Of a stretch of DNA of 64,000 nucleotides, positions 53,561-63,976 are shown in pieces. The notes below the pieces were generated by a model. It saw nothing but the letters and a program-made list of their open reading frames with translations. It was not told where the DNA came from and did no database searches. The DNA comes from Aplidium turbinatum (Eukaryota; Chordata; Ascidiacea; Aplousobranchia; Polyclinidae), in the NCBI GenBank assembly GCA_918807975.1, contig OU964918.1:21622477-21686476 (forward strand), given 5' to 3'. Position 1 is the first letter of the stretch, and each line of letters begins with the position of its first letter. A program made the position numbers and the translations under genes.

Positions 53561-55297
53561 TTGCTCAAACTCCATTGCCATTACTCTATTAGACCGAGAG
53601 CCTACGACAGAAGATTTCACCCCATAAGGTACAAAAGGTTTGACCCCTTGAAGTTACTGGGGTCAACCATGTCACTCACAAAAAGTATGGAAGATTGACC
53701 GCACCGGGTGGATCTGGACCCTAGAGCCCCCTAAAAAGCCCAAAAAGGGTTAATTTCACCCCATAAGGTACATGGACCAAACTTGGTGAAAACGAAGTTC
53801 TATGTCAGGACATCACAAAAATATCAAATCTAACAGTATTTTCGAGTGGAAAGGTGATGTAAGACCCCCCCAAAAGTGACCCCCCAGGGGGTTAATTGCA
53901 CCCCATAAGGTACATGGACCAAAGTCGGTCAAAACGAAGTCTTATGTCAAGACATCACAAAAATATCAAATCTAACAATATTTTCGGGTGGAAAGGTGAT
54001 GTAAGATGCCTTCAAAGTGACTTCCCTTAATGTGACCCCCTCGGAAGGTTTATTTCACCCCATAAGGTACATGGACCAAACTTGGTCAAAATGAAGTCTT
54101 ATGTCAGGACATCACAAAAATATCAAATCTAACAATATTTTCGGGTGGAAAGGTGATGTAAGATGACTTCAAAGTGACTTCCCTCAATGTGACCCCCTCA
54201 GAAGGTGTATTTCACCCCATAAAGTACATGGACCAAACTTGGTCAAAACGAAGTCTTATGTCAGGACATCACAAAAATATCAAATCTAACAATAGTTTTG
54301 TTAGGAAAGATGATGTAAGACTCCCCCAAAGTGACCCCCAGGGGATTAATTGCACCCCATAAGGTAGGCTACATGGACTAAAGTAGGTTAAATCGAAGTC
54401 TTATTTCACGGCATAACAAAAATATCAAATCTAACAATATTTTCGGGTGGAAAGGTGATGTAAGATGTCATCAAAGAGACCCCCAGAGGGTTTATTTTAC
54501 CATAGAGTACATGGACCAAACGTGGTCAAAACAAAGTCTTATAGGACACCACAAAATATCAAATCTAACAATACTCTCAGTTGGGAAGGTGATAGACCTA
54601 CCCAAAAGTGAATCTCCTTCTGGTTTAATTTACTTCATCCCTTACTCGAACCAACCTTGGTGTAACGGAAGTGCTATGCCAGGACAGTACGAATGGATTA
54701 AATTTAAAAATATTTTTATGTAGGTTTTGGTGAAATACATTCACAAGCTGTCCCATGATGCATGAAATGGAACTATAGCCTACTTTACAATAAGTTTTTG
54801 TATAAATCATATTTAGCCAATCGAAAAAAGGCAACAGGACATGACAATACATGGCTTTGTAACACCAAAAACAGAAAGTACATAACAAGCATATAGGCTA
54901 CAGTAGCCAGAAAATTGATCCAAGATCTTGATACGACCACTAAATGTTGACTTAATCGAACAACTGACTATCCAAATCAAAACGTTTCGAAATGAATCAT
55001 TTGGAACGTTAATTCAGGCAGTAATGAACATTTTCCAGCTGCTACAATAAATAACCCAATAAACCCAATGTAGTAAATTTTTGTTTAATGCCATTTGCTT
55101 CATGTCTCCAATCAGTTGTTGTAACTGTTCATTCATAAACAGAGATTGTTTGTGTAAATGTAAATAGTCGTTTCTTTATTCTTCACTGTCACTGCTGTCG
55201 CTTTCACTTTCTTCGTCTTATTCTTCAGATTCATACAATTCTCCTGTTATATACAGAGAAATAAAGACTGTACGAAACATTTGCTATTATGCACTAA

Positions 55298-56556
55298 CAG
55301 TAGCGTATTTAGGGGGGAGGATAAGGGGCGATGGCCTCCCCCTAATGATCAGGTAAAAAAAAATCATAAATTTTGCAAAAAAAAAGTTGTAGCGCAAGAC
55401 ATAATTGCTTGAATGATTCATCCTGCGCAACTGTGTCACAAGACCTAAGGGGCGATAATAGGCTTTTTCACCAACTTTTTGGCAAGACTTGCTCAGTTTT
55501 TGGCGAAGAAATCCGAATGCCGCGGAGAGCATCTAGACAACAACATTAACCTAACATTCCAGCTGAAACTGCTGAGATCTATTTCAAACAAACAGTTTTT
55601 CTTCCTTTTCTTCACAATTGCATGGCATAAATTCACGAGAGATTCAATGAGCACTGCTCGCTAGCTTTTAAAGTCAGCACATGATATATCTGCCTTCATT
55701 GATTCATGAAGATGAGGACTGCCCGATCGACGAGATTTTCGACTTCTACCATGCCTACCATGAAATGCTGGATGTTGAACCAAGCAATTGCTTTGCAGCT
55801 ACTATTAAATTACGAAGAGCGAATCGGCTTGCAATTTCTGTGGATAAAAGGCATGCGACTCTTGTGGATGCGTGTCAAGCTGTTGAATAACTCGGCAATT
55901 ATCCATAAATTACTTCGAATCTTTGCTACGCTTCCAGTTACAACTGCCTCCAATGAGCGATGTTTCAGTTCACTAAAGTACCTGCAAAATTATTAACGCA
56001 CGACCATGACCGAGCCACGTTTGGATGGTCTACTAGCTCAGATGTATTTAAACAAGGATATTATACTCGAGTATGATGCAGTCATTGATATATTTGCCAA
56101 GCGCAGCCATCGCATTAAACTGTAAATTGTCATTGCGAATCGCCGAGAATGTTCAAAAGGTGTTCGAGGTCGGAAGGCCTAACTTATTGTTTATGTTCTG
56201 AAGTGTTTGATATCTTTTGTTGGTTCATTGATTGGAACAGTAACTTACTTCTGCGGATTCGCTCTTGATTTTGGACCCCCTCCCCTCCTATCTGATGGCT
56301 TCAGCTAACCCTCTCCCCCCATTCTGACGCATGATATGACATTTTGGTATAGCCTACTCCACCTATTTAAAGGATCAAACAAGTCTAATTTTTACCCAAG
56401 TAGAAAAATTTTGAAACAATTAACAACCATTTTCACCAAATTTGAGTTTTCCATGTACTTCCGTTGAGACTACCCCTATTGGCCTCCAGCCGCTATGCGG
56501 CTGACTGACACAATGTCTTGGCCCCCCTCCTAACAAACTTTCTAAATACGCCACTG
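55298..56556 (+). mobile_element. Decayed hAT-like element nested in the satellite-armed element
   Basis: Ends CAGTAGCGTATTTAG and CAGTGGCGTATTTAG (reverse complement), both next to runs of G or C. The flanks TGCACTAA and CCACTACA share only CACTA, so the duplication is worn. A hAT dimerisation block lies inside. 1259 bp, non-autonomous. Confidence 0.75.
55681..56130 (+). pseudogene. hAT transposase C-terminal (dimerisation) remnant
   Basis: One frame (55681-55890) reads SLIHEDEDCPIDEIFDFYHA and ANRLAISVDKRHATLVDACQ. A second reads LLRIFATLPVTTASNERCFS, then SLKYLQNY, a stop, RTTMTEPRLDGLLAQMYLNK. 'LP.T.ASNER.FS.LK..K..LR..M...RL..L' is the conserved hAT C-terminal dimerisation region. There is a frame change and a TAA; catalytic Asp blocks are missing. 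Confidence 0.75.
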
Positions 56557-56980
56557 CCACTACAGGTATGCGTAACATACAATAATAATTTTATTATCTT
56601 TTACAGACGTCTATTTTTCTTCGAACAATGCAACATTGCAACTTACTATTTACTGCAAAAGTTCAACATTTATTAGTTATTTAGTGCACCCAGGCATTTT
56701 TCTCAAGATTGCAGAAATTATTGGTTACAGGTTCCTAAAACGAAACTATACAGCCAGTTATTGGCTAATGTTTACAGTAAGAAAGTAAATGACGGATAGA
56801 CCAGGAGAAAGTTTTATATTTATAAAGGGTAACCCAAGCGAAATCCAATGCTGTTTACCTTTTTCTTGACTTTTCTGGATGAGATCAGATTCCACGCAGA
56901 TACATCTAAAGATGAAGGTGAAGCTTTACCTTCAAACCACACCACTTTATAACAACCTCCTTCTTCTTTCCAGCCATACT

Positions 56981-57229
56981 CTAGCAGCGATGTTGCTGCT
57001 TGTTCACTTCTAGTTGAAGATAACCACCGTCTTGTGATGAGATGTGTGCGCCTTGTCTTCTGGAGAAGTACTCGTGAACAAAGTGGTAGAGTACTATACT
57101 ATCTACAGTAGCTTCTGGTATGCATGATATCCTTTCATTTTCTTTTTTGGGTTTGTAGCTGTCTAAAACGATTTGTAAACGGACTTCTTTGACATAATTA
57201 ATTTTCTTGTTTTTGCACATGTTACACAC
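56981..57229 (-). pseudogene. Unrecognised open frame inside the satellite-armed element
   Basis: 82 codons containing CNMCKNKKINYV, ISCIPEATVDSIVLYHFVHE and YFSRRQGAHISSQDGGYLQL. I do not recognise the family. The CxxC and His-rich wording and the position inside the outer element suggest a leftover of its own protein, but this is a guess. Confidence 0.3.
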
Positions 57230-58182
57230 AAAGTTCTCTATTGCGATGATAGTGTCTTCACTAATTTCTTTGTCTTGTCCGAGTTGGCTAAAAGCTGCCT
57301 AATGGGTAAAAAGCTGCCATAATTGGCTAAAAGCTGCCTTCGCCCTTTATGGGGTGAAATAAACCTTGCGAAGGGGTCACATTAAGGGAAGTCACTTTGA
57401 AGGCATCTTACATCACCTTTCCACCCGAAAATATTGTTAGATTTGATATTTTTGTTATGCCGTGAAATAAGACTTCGATTTAACCTACTTTAGTCCATGT
57501 AGCCTACCTTATGGGGTGCAATTAATCCCCTGGGGGTCACTTTGGGGGAGTCTTACATCATCTTTCCTAACAAAACTATTATTAGATTTGATATTTTTGT
57601 GATGTCCTGACATAAGACTTCATTTTGACCAAGTTTTGTCCATGTACTTTATGGGGTGAAATACACCTTCTGAGGGGGTCACATTGAGGGAAGTCACTTT
57701 GAAGTCATCTTACATCACCTTTCCACCCGAAAATATTGTTAGATTTGATATTTTTGTGATGTCCTGACATAAGACTTCGTTTTGACCAAGTTTGGTCCAT
57801 GTACCTTATGGGGTGAAATTAACCCCCTGGGGGGTCACTTTTAGGGGGGTCTTACATCACCTTTCCACCCGAAAATACTGTTAGATTTGATATTTTTGTG
57901 ATGTCTTGACATAGAACTTCGTTTTCACCAAGTTTGGTCCATGTACCTTATGGGGTGAAATTAACCCCCTTTTTGGGCTTTTTAGGGGGCTCTAGGGTCC
58001 AGATCCACCCGGTGCGGTCAATCTTCCATACTTTTTGTGAGTGACATGGTTGACCCCAGTAACTTCAAGGGGTCAAACCTTTTGTACCTTATGGGGTGAA
58101 ATCTTCTGTCGTAGGCTCCCAGACTATATCACTCTGTTTACGAACCTCAATTTTTTTTTAGAAAGCTCTTCACACTAAAATC

Positions 58183-58462
58183 CTGTTTTGTTTTTTTTTC
58201 GCTGAGACTTTTCGGTCATTTGTCCGAACTAGCTTGAAAAAATTCGGTCATTTTTTATTTATTTCGGTCATTTTTTCTGAGGAAAATATTTCCTTTAAGT
58301 AACTGATACAAACCTAAATTTGCACTTTCTGGCTAGCTACAACATTAAGTTTCACTAAGAAACGTATAGTTTTTTTTTTTTCGGACATTTTGACCGAATT
58401 GACTGTAATTTTTTTCCGACATTTTGCTAAAAAATCGGTCAATGACGGAAAAAAAAACCCAG
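58183..58462. mobile_element. MITE with CTGGGTTTTTTT ends, second copy
   Basis: Inverted relative of 24080-24309, sharing 'gagacttttcggtcattt', 'aaaaaattcggtca' and 'ttttgctaaaaaatcgg'. ACTAAAATC flanks both sides (58174-58182 and 58463-58471). Confidence 0.7.
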
Positions 58463-58471
58463 ACTAAAATC

Positions 58472-59400
58472 CCAACTCCTCCAGTACTCCTGTCCCAATT
58501 TCATTACCCTACCACCACAACTTGTATCTCATTCCTTTGACACCTGAAAACTGGGCTCCTTTGCAACTCCATCGAAGTCCCTGTAAACAGCAAGCATCTA
58601 CCTTCCTCTTTCTCAGCTAGCTTTTCACTCACCTCAGTAGTCAGTACCTCTACAACGTAATAAGCTTTGCACATTCAGACTTCCTAATTGTGCCCTTGAA
58701 TTCTTGACAGCATGTCAAGGTAGGGCTATATATACAGACGGAGCTTGGAAGTGGAGGGGACGCAGGAAAGGGGTGGAGGGGACACAGAACATGTAATCAT
58801 TGTTAAAGAGAGGCATATCAAAAAAGGGTTGAGAGTCACTGGTCTGTGTGCAATGTGCATGGTGCATAATTTCATTTTTAAACAACAAAACTAATGTAAT
58901 ATGTATTGTGATAGACTTGCACAAAGCTTGTGTATTTGTATATATTACCTTCATTGCACAAATGCACATGTGCTCTAGCTTACTAGTAAAATGATTGGAA
59001 CGCTTGGTTAATCTATTCAAAAAATTAAGAGCCCAAAACGTAGATACTAAAGTTATGTTCAGTAAACAATTTTTTCGAAAACTGCACTGTCTTCATCTTC
59101 AGTGGTATAAATGTAAGTAATCTCTGGTGCCATATAGGTTTTAATCGAATTACGGTTGACGTTACAAGGACTAATCAACAAGCTAATAATATGAGTGCAA
59201 AAACGTCAAGTTTTTATGAAACGTTTTTACTTTATCCTTCATGTAAAAAGATGTCCATAGATAACATGTCTAAATTAACTGGCAAAAATGGTCTTTATTA
59301 ACACAGAGGTGGATTTTAAAAACTTTGATGAAACAATTTTTGAAAGTCTTATTTTAATATTGTATCCTTTGTCATATTACACATTCTAATGTTTTTTTTA
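58472..59400. other. Intron 5, no feature recognised
   Basis: Anonymous sequence; open frames here (such as 58715-59020, minus) do not resemble known proteins. Confidence 0.4.
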
Positions 59401-59628
59401 AAGTTTTTGGCAGCCGATTGTAGCATCGAATAGACAGCGATAGACACGTGTTTCGCCCATGAGGCTGGGCTCATCAGTATCGCACCGTATTCTTGCCACT
59501 TGAGTAATCGACCGCCGCTTTACCAGTCAGTTTAACTCTTATCTTTGTGGAAAGAAAGAGCCAACAAAACCAGCAGGTGCCTGGGGTAGGTCAATGTGAA
59601 GGTCAATACAATCGGCTGCCAAAAACTT
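59401..59628 (-). mobile_element. 228-bp inverted-repeat element carrying a hammerhead ribozyme
   Basis: Ends AAGTTTTTGGCAGCCGATTG and its reverse complement, about 22 bases. The interior is non-coding but its minus strand contains a complete hammerhead motif at 59437-59483. Short retroelements with such motifs (Penelope-type terminal repeats, retrozyme-like and SINE-like sequences) are known in animals. Which of these this is cannot be told from one copy. Confidence 0.65.
59437..59483 (-). ncRNA. Type I hammerhead ribozyme (self-cleaving RNA)
   Basis: On the minus strand the parts follow in perfect order: stem I strand GCGATA; core CTGATGA; stem II GCCCA, six-base loop, TGGGC; core GAAA; a minimal stem III (C, loop ACGT, G) closing on the cleavage triplet GTC; stem I strand TATCGC. 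All core positions of the hammerhead consensus (CUGANGA, GAAA, NUH) are met. Stem I pairs over six bases and stem II over five. Very short stem III is typical of the minimal type I hammerheads of retroelements. Cleavage would fall after the C of GTC. The fold is read directly; activity is inferred. Confidence 0.8.
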
Positions 59629-59634
59629 AAACGT

Positions 59635-59765
59635 TTATTGGAGGTCTCAATGGCTAGCGTGGAAGCTACACCGTTCTGGTTAGCGAAGCGTTACTGCTGC
59701 TCGCTGTGCTAGTGAGTAATCAGCCTTGTGCTGATAGCCGGGAAGAATGCCTTTCTTCACGTTTT
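59635..59765 (+). repeat. SINE-like repeat, partner of 22262-22330
   Basis: 'gtgctagtgagtaatcagcc' and 'ttgtgctgatagccgggaag' recur, with changes, at 22262-22330. The upstream 'ggctagcgtggaagc' and 'ggttagcgaagc' might be weak pol III boxes. Ends in a T-run. Confidence 0.4.
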
Positions 59766-59869
59766 TTTTTTTATTATTACTATCGAAAAAGTCTACTAGT
59801 GATTAGTGAAGTTTTAGATGATGTATGTCCATTGTCCAGCTTATCTTACCACTGTGATATTGTCAATAG

Positions 59870-60041
59870 ATTATCTCCTTTGAAGACGCGGCTCATATGA
59901 GAAAGGACATATTGAAAGATGCAAAAGAACAACTTGAGAGTTTATTGGAAAGTGAAGTGACCGACTACCATGAGACATGGCAGGTCGTTAGGCGCATGTT
60001 GGAAAATAAAACGCAGTATCTGCATTACGTTGAACTGGAAG
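59870..60041 (+). CDS. ARHGAP35: p190 RhoGAP, coding exon 6 (FF1 start)
   Basis: 172 nt, acceptor TCAATAG, donor GTTTGT. In phase with exon 5 it reads SK, then IISFEDAAHMRKDILKDAKE, QLESLLESEVTDYHETWQVV and RRMLENKTQYLHYVELEG. Human: '[59 protein letters not shown]'. This opens the first FF domain, the part of p190 that binds the transcription factor TFII-I in mammals. It leaves one extra base, completed by exon 7. The first exon codons precede the internal ATG, so that ATG is not a start. Confidence 0.9.
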
Positions 60042-60590
60042 GTTTGTTGATATCAATAGTTTTCATCCTTTTATGTGTACTATGCAGTAACAATTAATAT
60101 AATAGGGTTAGGAACAGGGTTGTAAAAAAAACCTCTTTTTTAATAAAACCAAGCCGCCTGGGCTTTAGGAAATAAAACGGCTTTTAAGTTAAAAGCTGTG
60201 TTTTGTGGACAATAATGTGTTTATCACGTAAAATTAGCAGAAACAATTTTTTTGTAAAATTTGTTTGTTGGTTTAAGAATAAGTTCACTATTATTATGTG
60301 ATATGTACATCCATGTGAAAAATCATACTCATTATGCTCATATGAAAAATCATATTCTCGTTGCTAAGCCTGCTAAGTGTAACAAGAATTTGTTTTTATT
60401 TCAATTTTTTGTAGCAATAGTTGCAACAAAATGAATGCTAGAAAAGGTAACAATTCCGATAAACACCCAAACTTTGGAGTAGTTATTTGATTACCTAGTT
60501 GTTGAAAATTCAACTTTTAAGAATCTTGAGAAAATGCTTTGTTCTGGGCTTCTGGCACAGGTGTTGCTGTTGTTACAAGTTTTTTGTTAA
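60042..60590. other. Intron 6, left part
   Basis: AT-rich, no recognised element up to the TTAA at 60587-60590. Confidence 0.5.
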
Positions 60591-61127
60591 AGGGATACTA
60601 AAGGAAAAACCTGACTTGGCGATTTTCCATGTTCTTTCTGTTTAACATGCTACCATAAAACGATTTTCAATAAAATTTTGCCCCATTGCGGTCTGACCAC
60701 CATTGCGCGCGTGCTTTTGTCATAGCTTTCAAAACGAGATTGGGCTTGAGCAGCAAAGCGTGCGACTGTACAGTCTGCGTCACTAGAGACTAGCAATCAG
60801 CTGATCTCGCAATAATTGTTACTGCGGGCAATTTGACTGTAGGCTATGTATGTATGTACATCAAAACATCAGATTTCAACATCAAAACATCAGACAGTTT
60901 GCTAAAAACATCAGATGTGGTAACGTGGCTTTTGTTATTGCTCTCTTTTGTGACGTATTTTCGAGCAGTGTTTGCATTTTTGGTTATTTTGAAAATAAAT
61001 GAAACATTGGACTTTGGGCCTTGCCAGCGCCATTGAAAACAATTTTCTTTTGGGTAATTTTTCTTGAATGTTTAGTTTACTCATTTTAATGCTTAATTCC
61101 CGTTAGAAATTTTCATTTAGTAGGCCT
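60591..61127. mobile_element. TTAA-flanked MITE in intron 6
   Basis: Ends AGGGATACTAAAGGAAAA and, on the other strand, AGGCCTACTAAATGAAAA; TTAA on both sides (60587-60590 and 61128-61131). 537 bp, non-coding. TTAA targets are used by piggyBac and Kolobok. A diverged inverted copy is at 36045-36650. Confidence 0.75.
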
Positions 61128-61329
61128 TTAAACAGCTTTGAAGTTTTCTCAAATTGAAGCAGAATTCTTCATCTGGCAACACTAGTTTGATAAACCCAGC
61201 CACGTCCTTAAAAAAATGAGTTTTTTATAAAATAAAAAAACAAAAATAACTCGCTCGGGTAGCTGACGGAGTGACAGGGTATTACAACCCTGGTTGAGAA
61301 ACAACACGACATGCAAGCAATAGATTTTC

Positions 61330-63011
61330 GAGTCTGCTACTATTCGGCGAGTCCGATTCGGCGAGAGCCTTTTTCGACGAGTGCCCTATTCGGTGAGTTT
61401 TTGAAATTTTTGAAAGGAAATTATCGGGTACCGTAGCCTAATTATAATTGTCGTTTTTACATCGTTTTAACATCGCTAAACGTTGAAATCGTACAGAAAA
61501 AAATAGAAAATTATTGGGTATCGTAGCCTATTTATCATTGCCGTTTTTACATCGTTTCAACGTCGTTAAACGTTGAAATCGTGCAGAGAAAATAGAAATA
61601 AAATGTTTGAACAATTAAATGAAAATTCGTCATGTCAGTTCAGTTGAGTTGTTTTTATTTCTGACCATCATATGAAAAACAATACACGTCAACATAGCAA
61701 AGGTAGAAGCGACAAAACGCAAACGTTAAAACGTGCTTGAATTCGTCATGTCAGTTCAGTTGTTTTTCTTTCTGATCATGATATCAAAAACAATACACGT
61801 CAACATAGCAAACGTGTAGAAAAAGGTAGAAGCGACAAAACGCCAACGTTAAAACGTGCTTGTGACCGAAGTAAGTTATTGAGTTGAAAGAAATTTGGCA
61901 CGGTCGCAACACCTTCAGAAAAATTTAAGATATGAAGGGAAAATAAAAAAAAGAAAATGTTACAAAAAAAAAAATCATGTTAATGTCTATAAGTTAGTAC
62001 TTTTGAATAGTTATTGGATCAACAAATGTGTGGCCTACAGCTTGGATTGAAAGGAAATTATCGGGTACCGTAGCCTAGTTATCCCTACCAGCAAAAATTT
62101 GTTCCAAGAACCCAGTTAGCTTAACAGTTCATTTTTACATTGTAGTAACAGAATGAAAAGGCTAACCAAACGTGTGGCCTATCGTTTTAACGTCGCTAAA
62201 CGTTGAAATCGTGTAGAAATAAGAACTTTGATGACTAGGATACGTTGAAACTGAGAAACATTCACAGAAGCCCTTCGATACGTTGCATTTTTAAGATTAT
62301 GCATTTTTAAGATAATGTATTCAGACGTTGAATCATTGTACAAATGAACTGTTAGGCTAAATGGGTTCTTGAAACAAATGGAAGGGCTTCTGTGAATGTT
62401 TCCCAGTTTCAACGTATCCTAGTCAGCAAAGTTCTCTTTTCTACACAATTTCAACGTTTAGCGACGTTAAAACGATGTAAGAACGGCAATTTTTGCTGGT
62501 CGGGATAACTAGGTTATGGTACCCGATAATTTCCTTTCAATCCAAGCTGTAGGCCACACATTTGTTGATCCATACTAATCATTTTAATTATTCAAAAGTA
62601 CTAACTTATAGATATAAACATGATTTTTTTTTTGTAACATTTTCTTTTTTTATTTTCCCTTCATATCTTAAATTTTTCTGAAGGTGTTGCAACCGTGCCA
62701 AATTTCTTTCAACTCAATAACTTACTTTGGTCACAAGCACGTTTTAACGTTCGCGTTTTGTCGCTACTACCTTAAAAGCAACTGAACTGACATGACGAAT
62801 TTTAATTTAATAGTTCAAGCATTTTATTTTTATTATTTTCTGCACGTTTAGCGATGTTAAAACGATGTGAAAACAGTTAGGCTACGGTACCCGATAATTA
62901 ATTCCCTTTCAAATATAAAATTTCAAAAACTCGCCAAATAGGGCACTCGCCGAAAAAGGCTCTCGCCGAATCGGACTAGCGGAATCGGACTCGCCGAAAC
63001 GGGCCATTCCG
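61330..63011. mobile_element. 1.7-kb palindromic element in intron 6
   Basis: The left half and right half are inverted copies almost to the centre (about 62300). Shared landmarks are 'gagtccgattcggcgagagc', 'gggtaccgtagcctaattat', 'taaacgttgaaatcgt' and 'gtaggccacacatttgttga'. AGATTTTC flanks it (61322-61329 and 63012-63019), an 8-bp duplication. The outermost 20 bases of the left end are more diverged. No coding capacity. Short relatives lie at 31588-31660 and 41424-41590. Confidence 0.8.
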
Positions 63012-63099
63012 AGATTTTCAACCAGTGATTTGCTTGGGCATTGTGTTTTTCGTTTTTATTTTACAGTATGTTTTTTGTAATATAAATTTGTTTTCTTAG

Positions 63100-63292
63100 G
63101 CAAGAATGCGGCTTCCAAGATATTTCGTAAGCACGTCAACCGTCTGCGAGATGAATATCGTTTGAACCTTCAGAATGAATATTTCCGCTTCTTCCCTCGA
63201 GCCTTGAAAATGATCTTGTCTGATCTGTCTTGTGTTCACGGAACGTGGAGTGAAACTCTCCAAGCTATGACTTCTAACCCAGAGTTCAGCAA
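63100..63292 (+). CDS. ARHGAP35: p190 RhoGAP, coding exon 7 (FF1 end and linker)
   Basis: 193 nt, acceptor TTCTTAG, donor GTAAGG. With the leftover G of exon 6 it reads GKNAASKIFRKHVNRLRDEY, RLNLQNEYFRFFPRALKMIL, SDLSCVHGTWSETLQAMTSN and PEFSN across the next junction. Human: '[67 protein letters not shown]'. It finishes the first FF domain. Confidence 0.92.
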
Positions 63293-63976
63293 GTAAGGAC
63301 ATGACTTTACATTATGGAAAACACATCAATTTGGCCCGATTAAATGGATGCTTCCTTTGTCGTGGGAAATTTAAGAGAAGCATAGATTTCAGATCTGGAA
63401 TAACCACTCTGATTTTAAAGCGAGTACTCGATTCAGCATGCTTTACATTGGTCATGAAAGACAGTGACCAAGCCTAGGGTAAACATAATCGATTAGAATG
63501 TAAATTTATATTTGCCATTTAGCATCGCTTGTTTTATTCGTTATCAGTAGTTTTTGCTGCAAAGTAATTTTAAATCGTTCGCAACCATGTTGCTAGTTTT
63601 CACAGTGATTTTAAAATTGTATTCAATTGTTGTACACATCAACAATAATTTAAACCATTTCATATGTTCTTGATCATGAGATGATACAAACAATCATTAC
63701 AATCTATAAATTAGTCCAAGTAAAATATCGTTTTTCTCATTAATAAGTGGAATTAGGCTTACCAAAATGTGCATGCTCCTTTACATTATTTGTTTTAAGT
63801 TTACGCATTTCGAAAGTGATCGCCAGGTCATTTTTTCATTGTGTTTATTGGAAATATTTTGCATATTGGCGCACGATCAGTTAGGAAAGTTTTGATTTCC
63901 AGCTGAATAATCTTGGCGTTTTAACTTTAAGAAAACCATGCATTTATTTTTCACCTATTTTTGTTTTGCTATGCAG
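63293..63976. other. Intron 7
   Basis: 684 bp, GTAAGG...CTATGCAG, no element recognised. Confidence 0.7.

Larger units (their letters stand above)
53598..58118. mobile_element. 4.5-kb element with long satellite-like inverted arms
   Basis: The left arm (53598 to about 54720) and right arm (about 57336-58118) are inverted copies starting GAGCCTACGACAGAAG. Each arm is a tandem array of 140-157-bp units with 'caccccataaggtacatgg', 'caggacatcacaaaaatatc' and 'gggtggaaaggtgatgtaag'; about seven units on the left and six on the right. AGAC occurs at both borders and could be a 4-bp duplication, but this is weak. The middle holds a nested hAT-like element (55298-56556) and an unrecognised open frame (56981-57229, minus). 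No transposase for the outer element is identified. Confidence 0.75.

Noticed and set aside
53598-58118. A CRISPR-like or simple satellite array
   Set aside because: The repeats are long (140-157 bp), lie in two mirrored arms and belong to an animal transposon; nothing here is prokaryotic.
59897-60097. A separate small gene starting at the internal ATG (MRKDILKD...)
   Set aside because: The frame is open upstream to the splice acceptor, joins exon 5 in phase and matches p190 RhoGAP, so the ATG is internal to exon 6.
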